Position numbers and translations under genes: made by a program. This document shows, in pieces, positions 1 to 7,559 of a stretch of DNA of 11,895 nt. Below the pieces are notes generated by a model. The model was not told the origin of the DNA. It worked only from the letters and a program-made list of their open reading frames with translations, and searched no databases. This DNA comes from Bacteroidota bacterium (GTDB lineage Bacteria > Bacteroidota > Ignavibacteria > Ignavibacteriales > Melioribacteraceae), in contig JAKAHQ010000012.1 of the NCBI GenBank assembly GCA_021814855.1, forward strand, positions 1 to 11,895. The letters are read 5' to 3'. How positions within the stretch are numbered: the stretch's first letter is position 1; each line of letters begins with the position of its first letter.

Positions 1-100
1 TGGCTGCCGGTTTCTTGGCCGCGACCTTCTTGGCTGCCGGTTTCTTGGCCGCGGCCTTCTTGGCTGCCGGCTTCTTAGCTGCCGGTTTCTTGGCTGCTAC
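1..100. repeat. Tandem 15-bp/30-bp coding repeats
   Basis: Tandem units built on TGGCTGCCGGTTTCT and its variants fill the left edge. They encode the Lys/Ala pentapeptide repeat on the minus strand. The units are in frame and adjoin without spacers, so this is a coding minisatellite. Its copy number is likely to vary between strains and to be hard to assemble. Confidence 0.8.
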
Positions 101-103
101 CAT
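1..103 (-). CDS. Lys/Ala-rich repeat protein, histone H1-like (N-terminal part only)
   Basis: The frame starts at an ATG (complement of 101-103) and runs off the left edge after 34 codons. Every visible residue after Met-Val belongs to a repeat of the pentapeptide AAKKP, with occasional AAKKA or AAKKV. The DNA repeats in 15-bp units, and the 30-bp blocks at 1-30 and 31-60 differ by one base. A strong ribosome binding site, AAGGAG (complement of 110-115), lies 6 bases before the ATG and settles the start. Such tails are known in bacterial histone H1-like proteins, AlgP-type proteins and C-terminal extensions of HU, where the positive charge binds DNA without sequence specificity. Here the repeat begins right at the N terminus. 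Whether a folded domain follows cannot be seen. The name rests on composition only, so DNA binding is an inference. Confidence 0.7.
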   Translation of the reverse strand, partial: MVAAKKPAAKKPAAKKAAAKKPAAKKVAAKKPAA

Positions 104-161
104 TTCGATCTCCTTACGATAATGAGAAAGTTAACAAAATACAACGCCCGCCACTACACCC

Positions 162-1001
162 TCAATCAGCACCACAAACATTAGGCGCCAACCAAAGCCC
201 CTCCTTAAGCTTGGCAAACTCCGGCGATATTTCTTCTTCGTCCCCTAACTCATCCTGCAGAATTCTGATCTGCTCTTGGATAATAAATTTTCTCTGGGTC
301 CTGGCTATATTTTCCTGAACTTTTCCTTCAATCTCTTTTTCAATTTTCAAAATTTCTATTTCCGAATTGAGAATTCTAATTATCTCGTAAAGCTGTTCTT
401 TAATTGAAAATTTCTGAAGGATTTTCTGTTTAACTTCAATTGTCTGGTTAATATTGGCGGCAACATAAAACAGCTTACGGTCCGGCTCGTCAATATTATC
501 AAACGCGTTTACCGCCTCGGGAGGAATTGACTTGTTAATCTTCACATATTCTTTGAACAAATTGGACATCTGCCTAATCAAGGCGTCCATCTCGCGGGGA
601 TTTTCGGATTCGGTGTTTATAATTTCTATTTCGGCTTCAAAGAAATTCTTTCTATCAGTAAAGGAAACAATTCGTCCCTGGATAATACCATCGACAAGGA
701 TTTTTAATAAGCCGTTTGGCAGTTTAAGTATTTGGATAATTTTGGCAATAGTGCCTTCGGGAAAAATGTCGTTCTGGGTTGGTTCTTCAACATTGGATCG
801 TTTCTGGGCTGCAAGAAAAATATATTTTGTACCGTCAAGCGCAAAATTAGCCGCTCTAATAGATTGTTCGCGTCCAACAAGAACCGGGAATATCATGTAT
901 GGAAAAATAACGTTGTCTCTTAAAGGCAAAACTGGTAATACATGCGGAATGTTTTCAACCAGCGAGTAATCGCTGCTCGATTTGGGAATTAATTCATCCA
1001 T
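162..1001 (-). CDS. lon: Truncated Lon: LON substrate-binding domain without ATPase or protease
   Basis: The 279-residue product matches the amino end of ATP-dependent protease Lon. Residues about 20-210 are the LON substrate-binding domain, with the typical LPVLPLRD and FPYMIFPVLVGRE segments. Residues about 215-260 are the start of the helical region, ending in QRKFIIQEQIRILQDELGD. Similarity stops at about Glu267 (codon 201-203); the last 12 residues (GLWLAPNVCGAD) look unrelated. Full Lon is near 800 residues, so the Walker A/B motifs and the Ser-Lys catalytic dyad are absent. No Lon continuation is visible in any minus-strand frame between 104 and 200. The ATG is preceded by GGAG and a good promoter. 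As it stands it cannot degrade protein. It could be a decaying gene, a substrate-binding remnant that still functions, or an assembly join near 190-203. A complete lon may exist elsewhere in the genome. Confidence 0.85.
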   Translation of the reverse strand: MDELIPKSSSDYSLVENIPHVLPVLPLRDNVIFPYMIFPVLVGREQSIRAANFALDGTKYIFLAAQKRSNVEEPTQNDIFPEGTIAKIIQILKLPNGLLKILVDGIIQGRIVSFTDRKNFFEAEIEIINTESENPREMDALIRQMSNLFKEYVKINKSIPPEAVNAFDNIDEPDRKLFYVAANINQTIEVKQKILQKFSIKEQLYEIIRILNSEIEILKIEKEIEGKVQENIARTQRKFIIQEQIRILQDELGDEEEISPEFAKLKEGLWLAPNVCGAD

Positions 1002-1038
1002 TTAAAAAGTTACTCCAGACTTGTATAATCACTAAGAA

Positions 1039-1067
1039 AATATACCAATAAATCGTTGGGCTATCAA
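1039..1067 (-). promoter_or_regulatory. Sigma-70-type promoter for the lon fragment
   Basis: On the minus strand, TTGATA (complement of 1062-1067) and TATATT (complement of 1039-1044) are separated by exactly 17 bp. Each matches the -35 and -10 consensus at five of six positions. Transcription would begin near 1032, giving a leader of about 30 bases before the ATG at 1001. The promoter lies between the kinase stop and the lon start, so the fragment can be transcribed separately from the kinase. Confidence 0.6.
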
Positions 1068-1096
1068 GAAACGGTTAAATACACGGACTTAGGCAC

Positions 1097-4000
1097 TTAG
1101 CCGGGCTGGGAATTTTTTATTTGAATTTGCACAAAGACGCCATTTCTATTTTCAATTACAAGTTGGCCGCCTATTTGTTCGGTTAGAAGCTTTACCAGTC
1201 TCAATCCCATGCTTTCGGTTTCCAGAAGATTAAAAGTGTCAGGCAGCCCTGCGCCGTTATCGCTAACAGTAAGAATTATATTTTCTCCTGTGGATTCAAG
1301 ACCGATTTTTATTATCCCATCGTTCCGGTCTTTAAAAGCATATTTTAACGAGTTTGAAATTAGTTCGTTTAATATTAATCCTAAAGATTCCGTTCTCTTT
1401 ACGTCCAGCTTAATATCTTCTATCTGCGTGACTAACTTTACCTTCCATTTTTGAACGTTGTAGGTTTCGAAAAGATTCTTGGCTAACTCTTCCAAATAAA
1501 TCCGGAGATTAATCAGATCAAAGTCCGGCGACTTGTACAGATGTTTATAAATAGTTGACAAAGTTTTAATTCTTGAAAGCGCGTCGGCAAAAACGTTTTG
1601 AGATTTCTCATCATTTAAATTTTCGGCGGCTATGCTCAATAAGCCCGAAAGCACATTGAGATTGTTTTTAATACGGTGCTGTAATTCTCTCAACATCAAT
1701 TCCTTTTCTTCGGCGGCTTTCTTCAACAAATTTTCCAGCTCTTTCTGCATCGAGATGTTAGTATTGGTTGTTAATCTAAATTGCTCGCCGTTTATCTCGA
1801 ACAACTTTGCGGAAATAAGCCCAATGAAAATTGTACCGTCTTTTTTCCGGCAAGGTACTTCGAGACTTATAATTTCTCCTTTTTCATTCAGTTCCGTATA
1901 CATTTTCCGGCGGTCTTCATCATTGACCCAAAGATTTAAATCTTCTTTTGTAGAATTATGCCCGAGTACCTCTTCCGGTTCATAACCAAACAGTTGAGAG
2001 AATCCAGGATTTATTTCTACGAAAACGCCGTTATCAACGCGGTTGATGCTTAATCCAACAGGATTGCTGTAGAAAAATTTTGAAAATTTTTCCTCGGAAG
2101 CTTTTAATGCCTCCTCCATTTTTTTCCGCTCGGTAATATTTTTCGAACTGCACATAACGGAAGAGACAGTGCCATCGCCTTTTTTTATTGGCTGAATTGT
2201 AGTAACATAATAATCGAGCGCCTTTTTAGTATCCACTTGCACTTCTATTACCTTGGTTTTGCCTGTTTGAATTACCGTCTGCATAGCTGAAAAACGTTTC
2301 TCGGCTTCGATAGCTGAAAAAACATCCCAGATTTTTTTACCAATGATCTCTGTCGGTTCTCTGTTAACGCCCTGCGCAAATGCCGTGTTAACATAGTAGT
2401 ATGTTCCGTCTGCGCCGATTATAAATATCGGGTCTAGCGATTCTTCAAGCAGAATTCTGTACTTGGATTCGCTTTCCCGCAACGCCTCTTCAAATTGTCT
2501 GCGTTCCGTAATATCCCTGGCCGCGGCATATATTAAATTACCAACGGGGTATGATCGCCATTCAATCCATTTGTAAGAGCCGTCTTTACATCTGTATCTG
2601 TTAACAAAATTCAACACCTCATTTTGACTTTCCAAAGACACCAGTGCCGCAAATGTAGCTTGAAGATCATCCGGATGAATTAAATCCAGGAACTTCAATC
2701 GCTTTAACTCATCAATAGTGTAACCGAGAGTTTTTTCCCACGCGGGGTTTAAATGAATAAAATATCCGTCCGTATTCGCAATGCAGAATAGATCAATCGC
2801 TAATTCGAAAAAGTTTTCTAGTTCTATTTCCGTTTTCTTAAGCTCGGATTCCGATTCTTTTTGTTTTGTAATGTCTTCGACCAAAATTAAGTAATAAAGA
2901 AAATTATTCTCTTCATCTCTGATTATCGAAACGGTTATGTTGCCCCAGACAATTCTGTTGTCTTTTGTTAAATATTTTTTCTCGGTTTTATAGATGGATA
3001 TTTTGCCTTCCGACAAATCTTTTATATTCATCGTATCTTTTCCAAGATCGTCCGGATGGGTCAATTCCTTAAAGGTTAGCAATTTTAGCTCTTCCTGACT
3101 ATAACCGAGCATATTTTGAAAAACTGTATTCGATGAGATGAAGTTAAATTTCGAATTGGTCATGGCCATAGCAAGGGGTCCGGATTCAAAAATTTTCCTG
3201 AATTTCTCCTCGCTTTCTTTTAATGTCCGTTCAACTTTTTCTCGTTCGTCAATATCTCTTACAACAACCAGCACGCAGTCCCTACTATCGATTATGGCAT
3301 GACGCATATTTATATCTGCCCAGAATAATTTACCGCCCTTCTTTCTTGCGTGCCATTTGAAAGTTTGTGGAATGCCCTTTTTTGCCGCTGCTATTTTTTT
3401 CAATGCGGCAGAGAGTGTATACGGCTGAACGCCGGAACTTAAGTCCTCGATCGAAATTTTTAAAAATTCCTCTTTAGAATAATTATATAGTTCGCTTGCT
3501 CTCTTATTGATATCCAGTATATAACCGTTAACAGAGTCGTTAATAAAAATAGCGTCGTTAACGCTGTCGTAAATCTCTTGAAATTTTTCTTTGTTCAGTC
3601 TGAGCGATTCTTCAAAAATTCTTCTATCCGTAATATCCTCGAAGACTGTAGCGAATTGTCCTTTTGCAGGAGTAAAAACGGAAATGGAAAAATATTTATT
3701 CATCGGTGGAAAGAAAGTTTCGAAGTAGTACGGCTCGCCGGTTTTTTCCACGATTGCATATTTATCCAGGTAAGGCGGGCGTTCTGTTTGGTAAACTTCG
3801 CTTGCCAATTTGCCGGTAGCGTCTTTAGCCGTAATGCCTGTTATTCTTTCAAAGGAAGGATTGGCTTCTATAATTGTATAGTTCACGGCGTTGCCGTTCG
3901 AATCAAAAATCAATTCGTGGAGGGCAACGCCTTCAGTCATTTCTTTAAAGAGCGATCTGAATTTTGTTTCACTCTGCCTCAATTCTCTTTCCTTGGCCTG

Positions 4001-4396
4001 TAACCGGCTCTGCGCATCATGAAGTTTAAATGCCATTTTAATTGAGGCCAGCAGCACTGTGCTCTGTGCGTCTTTTACAACATATCCGTATGAAGTTATT
4101 TTCTCGGTTTTATCAACAACTTCTTTTTCCGTATGCGCGGAAAGGAACAGCACAGGTATATCATTTTTTCTTAATATTTCCTGGGCGGCCTGAGTTCCGT
4201 CTATCCCCGAACCTAGATCTATATCCATGAGTATCAAATCAATTTTGCCGGGGTTCTCTTCGACGACTTTAATTGCTTTTTCCCCATTAGAGGAATGTAA
4301 AACCTTATAACCTTCTCTCTTCAACCAATGAGATTCGGTTGCGATTATAAGCGGATCGTCTTCAACTATAAGAATGGTTTTATCTTTTTCTTTCAC
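1097..4396 (-). CDS. Hybrid sensor histidine kinase: receiver, six PAS domains, HisKA_2, HATPase
   Basis: This 1099-residue protein has no membrane segment or signal peptide and should be cytoplasmic. Residues 6-122 are a CheY-like receiver with the acidic pair Asp13/Asp14, phospho-acceptor Asp58, Ser86 and Lys108. Six PAS domains follow at about 146-258, 272-384, 399-511, 527-632, 646-757 and 771-884. Several end in the usual DIT-[ED]R linker, and PAS3 and PAS4 carry the HPDD motif. Next is a HisKA_2 dimerisation region with RELQHRIKNN, predicted phospho-histidine His907. The HATPase domain has an N box around Asn1010-Asn1015 and the G1 box DNGAG at Asp1046. The predicted start is GTG; no ATG occurs in frame before Met57, which lies inside the receiver. 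HisKA_2 kinases usually phosphorylate separate response regulators, and none is encoded here. The N-terminal receiver may take phosphate from another kinase. The ligands of the PAS domains cannot be read from sequence. It is divergent from the rrf2-cydAB unit, but a functional link is only inference. Confidence 0.93.
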   Translation of the reverse strand: MKEKDKTILIVEDDPLIIATESHWLKREGYKVLHSSNGEKAIKVVEENPGKIDLILMDIDLGSGIDGTQAAQEILRKNDIPVLFLSAHTEKEVVDKTEKITSYGYVVKDAQSTVLLASIKMAFKLHDAQSRLQAKERELRQSETKFRSLFKEMTEGVALHELIFDSNGNAVNYTIIEANPSFERITGITAKDATGKLASEVYQTERPPYLDKYAIVEKTGEPYYFETFFPPMNKYFSISVFTPAKGQFATVFEDITDRRIFEESLRLNKEKFQEIYDSVNDAIFINDSVNGYILDINKRASELYNYSKEEFLKISIEDLSSGVQPYTLSAALKKIAAAKKGIPQTFKWHARKKGGKLFWADINMRHAIIDSRDCVLVVVRDIDEREKVERTLKESEEKFRKIFESGPLAMAMTNSKFNFISSNTVFQNMLGYSQEELKLLTFKELTHPDDLGKDTMNIKDLSEGKISIYKTEKKYLTKDNRIVWGNITVSIIRDEENNFLYYLILVEDITKQKESESELKKTEIELENFFELAIDLFCIANTDGYFIHLNPAWEKTLGYTIDELKRLKFLDLIHPDDLQATFAALVSLESQNEVLNFVNRYRCKDGSYKWIEWRSYPVGNLIYAAARDITERRQFEEALRESESKYRILLEESLDPIFIIGADGTYYYVNTAFAQGVNREPTEIIGKKIWDVFSAIEAEKRFSAMQTVIQTGKTKVIEVQVDTKKALDYYVTTIQPIKKGDGTVSSVMCSSKNITERKKMEEALKASEEKFSKFFYSNPVGLSINRVDNGVFVEINPGFSQLFGYEPEEVLGHNSTKEDLNLWVNDEDRRKMYTELNEKGEIISLEVPCRKKDGTIFIGLISAKLFEINGEQFRLTTNTNISMQKELENLLKKAAEEKELMLRELQHRIKNNLNVLSGLLSIAAENLNDEKSQNVFADALSRIKTLSTIYKHLYKSPDFDLINLRIYLEELAKNLFETYNVQKWKVKLVTQIEDIKLDVKRTESLGLILNELISNSLKYAFKDRNDGIIKIGLESTGENIILTVSDNGAGLPDTFNLLETESMGLRLVKLLTEQIGGQLVIENRNGVFVQIQIKNSQPG

Positions 4397-4526
4397 AATG
4401 TCTCTTAAATCTATACTGCAACAAAGTTGATTAAAATTTAAAAAACAAATATTAATTACGCGAGAATAAATTCCGGTAGAGCATAAGCTTTTTTTATTAT
4501 CGTATTAAAGCGGCAATATTTCAGTT

Positions 4527-4557
4527 GCTAAATATGACAAAATTTGTCATATTTAGC
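4527..4557. promoter_or_regulatory. Perfect palindrome, candidate Rrf2-regulator operator overlapping a promoter
   Basis: The left arm GCTAAATATGACAAA (4527-4541) and right arm TTTGTCATATTTAGC (4543-4557) are exact reverse complements around a single base at 4542. The site ends 23 bp before the rrf2 start codon. No T-run follows, so it is unlikely to be a terminator. A plausible promoter, TTGCTA (4525-4530), 17 bp, CATATT (4548-4553), is built into the two arms, so a bound dimer would block RNA polymerase. Rrf2 proteins commonly repress their own operons from dyad sites of this size. No second copy is visible in the 64 bp before cydA. The position and symmetry are direct observations; which protein binds is inference. 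The site also lies upstream of the divergent kinase gene. Confidence 0.7.
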
Positions 4558-4580
4558 TAAAAGATTCCAACGTTTTATAT

Positions 4581-5003
4581 ATGCAGCTTACGCTTACCGG
4601 AGAATACGCAATTAGGGCAATGATTCACCTTGCCGGTGGAGACGCTAACACGGTTTTTCGTATCTCCGAAGTTTCCGAGATAAACGGTATACCGGAAAAA
4701 TTCCTGAGGAAAATTATTTCACAGCTTTCAACATGCGGATTAATCCAGTCTCAGCGGGGAATAGGAGGAGGAATAAAACTTGGAAAACCTGCTTCGGCAA
4801 TAACGCCTTTAGATATTATTGAAGCGGTGGAAGGAAAAATGGCATTGAATAAATGTCTTATTGATAAAGCTTTTTGTTCTAACCAAAGATGGTGCACCGT
4901 TCACACCTTGTGGTGTGAAGCCCAAACAAAATTAAAAGAAATTCTTTCAAGCAAATCGATTGAAGAACTGGCTTACGAAAACGAAGTTCGGAAGAAAAAA
5001 TAA
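4581..5003 (+). CDS. Rrf2-family transcriptional regulator with IscR-like Fe-S ligand set
   Basis: The 140-residue protein shows the whole Rrf2 fold: an N-terminal winged helix beginning MQLTLTGEYAIRAMIHLA, the recognition region around residues 27-50 (ISEVSEINGIPEKFLRKII), the wing RGIGGGIKLGKP (59-70) and the dimerisation helix near 113-130. Cys92, Cys99 and Cys105 are followed by His108, almost the same spacing as the [2Fe-2S] ligands Cys92/Cys98/Cys104/His107 of IscR. NsrR, which carries [4Fe-4S], also uses three cysteines in this region. A fifth and sixth cysteine are Cys52 and Cys112. A cluster sensing iron, oxygen, nitric oxide or redox state is therefore likely, and the downstream cydAB genes fit oxygen or NO sensing. 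No clear ribosome binding site precedes the ATG, but the N terminus aligns with the family. The palindrome at 4527-4557 is the likely autoregulatory site. Confidence 0.93.
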   Translation: MQLTLTGEYAIRAMIHLAGGDANTVFRISEVSEINGIPEKFLRKIISQLSTCGLIQSQRGIGGGIKLGKPASAITPLDIIEAVEGKMALNKCLIDKAFCSNQRWCTVHTLWCEAQTKLKEILSSKSIEELAYENEVRKKK

Positions 5004-5067
5004 ATTAGTTTCTTATTCAATAACTAAAATCATTTTCGGTTTTCATTAAAAGAGGAGATAATTAAAT

Positions 5068-6402
5068 ATGGATCCGGTTTTACTTGCGCGTATTCAGTTT
5101 GCAATGACCATTGGGTTCCACTTCTTTTTCCCACCGCTTACTATAGGCCTTTCATGGCTTTTGGTAATTACGGAAACTTTAGGATGGAAAAAGAAAGACG
5201 AGATTTATGTTTCAATCGGAAAGTATTTTGGAAAAATGCTGGGATTAATTTTTGCCGTTGGCGTTGCCAGCGGTGTTGTAATGGAATTCCAGTTTGGTAC
5301 CAATTGGGCAGAGTATTCAAAATTTGTTGGAGATATTTTTGGAGCGCCCCTGGCTGCCGAGGGCGTATTCGCATTCTTTCTTGAATCGACATTCTTAGGG
5401 CTCTACATTTTTGGCCGCGACAAAGTATCAAAAGGCGTTCACTGGTTTTCTGCTCTTATGGTCGCAGTCGGTGCAACTATTTCTGCTTTCTGGATTATAG
5501 TTGCCAATTCCTGGCAGCAAACTCCTGCCGGTTATGTAGTTCAAAACGGCAGAGCGGAGTTAACGGATTTCTGGGCTGCGGTATTTAATCCGTCCACTCT
5601 TCCAAGATTCTTCCACACATTTGATGCTGCGTTGATTTCAGGCGCGTTCTTTATGTCCGGGGTTGCAGCTTACCTTGTTTATAAAAACAAGGGCGGAGAA
5701 ATTGCAAAGAAAGCATTGAAACTTGGAGTTATTTTTGGTTTAGTAGTATCACTGTTGGAAGTATTTCCTTTCGGTCATGAGCATGGAAGACAGGTTGCAG
5801 AAACGCAGCCGGAAAAATTTGCCGCTATACAGGGATTATACACAACGCAAAGCGGTGCCCCGGTTGCATTGTTTGCCGTACCGATGGATCATCCGCCAAC
5901 GCTGAAGGTTCCTATTGAAATTCCGGGTTTGTTAAGCTGGCTTGCATTCGGAGATTTAAATGCAAAAGTGAAAGGCATAAATGAGTTTCCAAAGGAAGAT
6001 ATTCCACCGTTGTTCCTAACTTTTGTTTCATATCATAATATGGTTCTTCTCGGAATGTTGTTCATACTTGTAACTTTGATCGGCACTTACAAAATTTACA
6101 AGAAGACTTTGTTCGACAGTAAAAAGTTTTTGAAACTGCTGGTTTGGGCTATCCCATTCCCGCTTTTTGCCTGCCAGTTAGGATGGATAGCTGCGGAAGT
6201 AGGAAGGCAGCCCTGGATTGTTTACAAACTTATGAGAACCCGGGATGCTGTTTCTGTAACTGTCGGCTCCGGCGAATTAATTTTTTCAATAATTCTGTTC
6301 TTCCTCATCTATCTGTTACTTGGATCTATTTTTATTTACCTGCTTGTAAAGAAAATAAAGAAAGGTCCGGAAGATGTTTTAGCTAAGGAGGCGCTGTTAT
6401 GA
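5068..6402 (+). CDS. cydA: Cytochrome bd-type quinol oxidase subunit I
   Basis: CydA is the membrane subunit that oxidises quinol and carries haems b558, b595 and d, reducing oxygen to water without pumping protons. The 444-residue product has about nine membrane segments. Predicted haem ligands are His18, His183 and Met325 (E. coli His19, His186, Met393). Glu98 and Glu106 match the conserved Glu99/Glu107 pair, and the signature GRQPW is at 379-383. The Q-loop (about 237-310) is the short type, which accounts for the length being below the 522 residues of E. coli. In the Q-loop, Lys250 is kept but Gln255 stands where E. coli has Glu257. His323 replaces Arg391 near haem b558. A good AGAGGAG site (5051-5057) lies 10 bases before the ATG. 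The 64-bp gap from rrf2 shows no terminator, so cotranscription is likely. The stop overlaps the cydB start. Confidence 0.96.
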   Translation: MDPVLLARIQFAMTIGFHFFFPPLTIGLSWLLVITETLGWKKKDEIYVSIGKYFGKMLGLIFAVGVASGVVMEFQFGTNWAEYSKFVGDIFGAPLAAEGVFAFFLESTFLGLYIFGRDKVSKGVHWFSALMVAVGATISAFWIIVANSWQQTPAGYVVQNGRAELTDFWAAVFNPSTLPRFFHTFDAALISGAFFMSGVAAYLVYKNKGGEIAKKALKLGVIFGLVVSLLEVFPFGHEHGRQVAETQPEKFAAIQGLYTTQSGAPVALFAVPMDHPPTLKVPIEIPGLLSWLAFGDLNAKVKGINEFPKEDIPPLFLTFVSYHNMVLLGMLFILVTLIGTYKIYKKTLFDSKKFLKLLVWAIPFPLFACQLGWIAAEVGRQPWIVYKLMRTRDAVSVTVGSGELIFSIILFFLIYLLLGSIFIYLLVKKIKKGPEDVLAKEALL

Positions 6403-7427
6403 TAGACTTAAATGTAATTTGGTTTCTGCTTATCGGAGTATTGATTATAGGTTACGCAATACTTGACGGCTTTGATTTGGGTGTAGGCGTTCTTCATCTT
6501 TTTACAAAGGATGAAAACGAAAAACGGATAAACATTAACGCAATTGGCCCAGTGTGGGATGGAAATGAAGTATGGCTTCTTACCGGAGGCGGCGCTTTGT
6601 TTGCCGCTTTCCCAATTGTATATGCAACCGTGTTCAGCGGATTCTATATTGCCTTCATGCTATTGTTAACGGCATTGATATTCCGCGCAGTATCGTTTGA
6701 ATTTAGAAAGTACATGGAATCTGCCCGCTCTAAAAAATGGTGGGACCTTGCATTTGCTCTTGGAAGTTTGGTGCCCGCTCTTTTGTACGGCGTTGCAATT
6801 GGAAACGTTATGCGCGGTCTGCCGATTGAAATGAAAGACGGCAAAGTATTTTCTTCTATAACCTTTCTTGGCCTTCTTAATCCTTACTCTCTTTTAGTCG
6901 GAGTGCTTGTTCTGGTAATGTTTACTATGCACGGATCGATATACATGACGATGAAAAGCGATAACAAACAGCGACAAAGAATGGTCAACTGGGCTAATAA
7001 GACCTGGATTGCGTTTGTAGTGCTTTACATCTTGGCAACATTCGCAACATTTTTTGCCGCATCATATTTGTTCGATGGCATGCTGAAAAATTTTCTGTTC
7101 TGGATTTTGTTTGTTGTTTTGTTTTTATCGATCATATACATACCTGTTGCGCTGAAGGCGGAAAAATTCGGCAGAGCGTTTCTTTCCTCCTCGGTAATGA
7201 TTGGCGTAATGATTCTTTTGATGGCAATTAGTCTTTTCCCCCGTATTGTTCCGTCGAGCATCGATCTCGCAAACAGCTTAACTATTTATAATGCCGCTTC
7301 AACTCAAAGAACCTTACTGACAATGCTTATTATTGCTTTGATTGGAATGCCGCTTGTAATCGGATATACAATTTTTATTTACCGCGTATTTAAAGGAAAA
7401 GTCCTTCTTACCCACGATAGTTATTGA
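6399..7427 (+). CDS. cydB: Cytochrome bd-type quinol oxidase subunit II
   Basis: CydB is the second membrane subunit of cytochrome bd; it stabilises the haem-bearing subunit and provides structural and channel functions. The 342-residue protein has eight to nine hydrophobic segments. It carries the family signatures GYAILDGFDLG (18-28), with Asp23/Asp26, and GPVWDGNEVW (50-59), with Asp54. Length is normal for the family (E. coli 379, many others 330-345). The ATG overlaps the cydA stop as ATGA, indicating translational coupling. A strong AAGGAGG (6385-6391) inside the end of cydA lies 7 bases before the start. A terminator follows 25 bp after the stop. No small CydX-like third subunit is visible between the stop and that terminator, and no cydDC assembly transporter is adjacent. 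Confidence 0.96.
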   Translation: MIDLNVIWFLLIGVLIIGYAILDGFDLGVGVLHLFTKDENEKRININAIGPVWDGNEVWLLTGGGALFAAFPIVYATVFSGFYIAFMLLLTALIFRAVSFEFRKYMESARSKKWWDLAFALGSLVPALLYGVAIGNVMRGLPIEMKDGKVFSSITFLGLLNPYSLLVGVLVLVMFTMHGSIYMTMKSDNKQRQRMVNWANKTWIAFVVLYILATFATFFAASYLFDGMLKNFLFWILFVVLFLSIIYIPVALKAEKFGRAFLSSSVMIGVMILLMAISLFPRIVPSSIDLANSLTIYNAASTQRTLLTMLIIALIGMPLVIGYTIFIYRVFKGKVLLTHDSY

Positions 7428-7452
7428 TTCCTTATCGGATAATTAGGTATAA

Positions 7453-7482
7453 AGCGGCCGGTAAAACCCGGCTGCTTTTTTT
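7453..7482 (+). terminator. Rho-independent terminator after cydB
   Basis: AGCGGCCGG (7453-7461) pairs with CCGGCTGCT (7468-7476) through nine pairs including one G-U, with a six-base loop. A T-run reaches 7482. It closes the rrf2-cydA-cydB transcription unit. Confidence 0.88.
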
Positions 7483-7559
7483 ATATCACGGCGAGTTCTT
7501 CATCTTACTAATAAGATTCCTATTTTTACGTTTGCCATTTCAATTTATACGAGAGTAAA

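Noticed and set aside
1..100. Tandem repeats as a CRISPR array or non-coding satellite
   Set aside because: Units are 15 bp without spacers, stay in one minus-strand frame with a ribosome binding site and ATG, and encode a regular Lys/Ala pentapeptide.
104..161. Promoter for the Lys/Ala repeat gene
   Set aside because: The best pair (TTGTAT-17-TATCGT) would start transcription at the ribosome binding site and matches the consensus poorly.
104..200. Frameshift continuation of lon
   Set aside because: All three minus-strand frames were read; none shows Lon-like sequence and each meets a stop before the next gene.
532..969. Plus-strand open frame opposite lon
   Set aside because: It is antisense to a clear Lon domain and its translation has no recognisable domain or ribosome site.
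3578..4003. Plus-strand open frame opposite the kinase
   Set aside because: Antisense to well-conserved PAS coding sequence; no domain or ribosome binding site.
7428..7452. A CydX-like third subunit after cydB
   Set aside because: Only 25 bp separate the cydB stop from the terminator, with no room for a small membrane protein gene.
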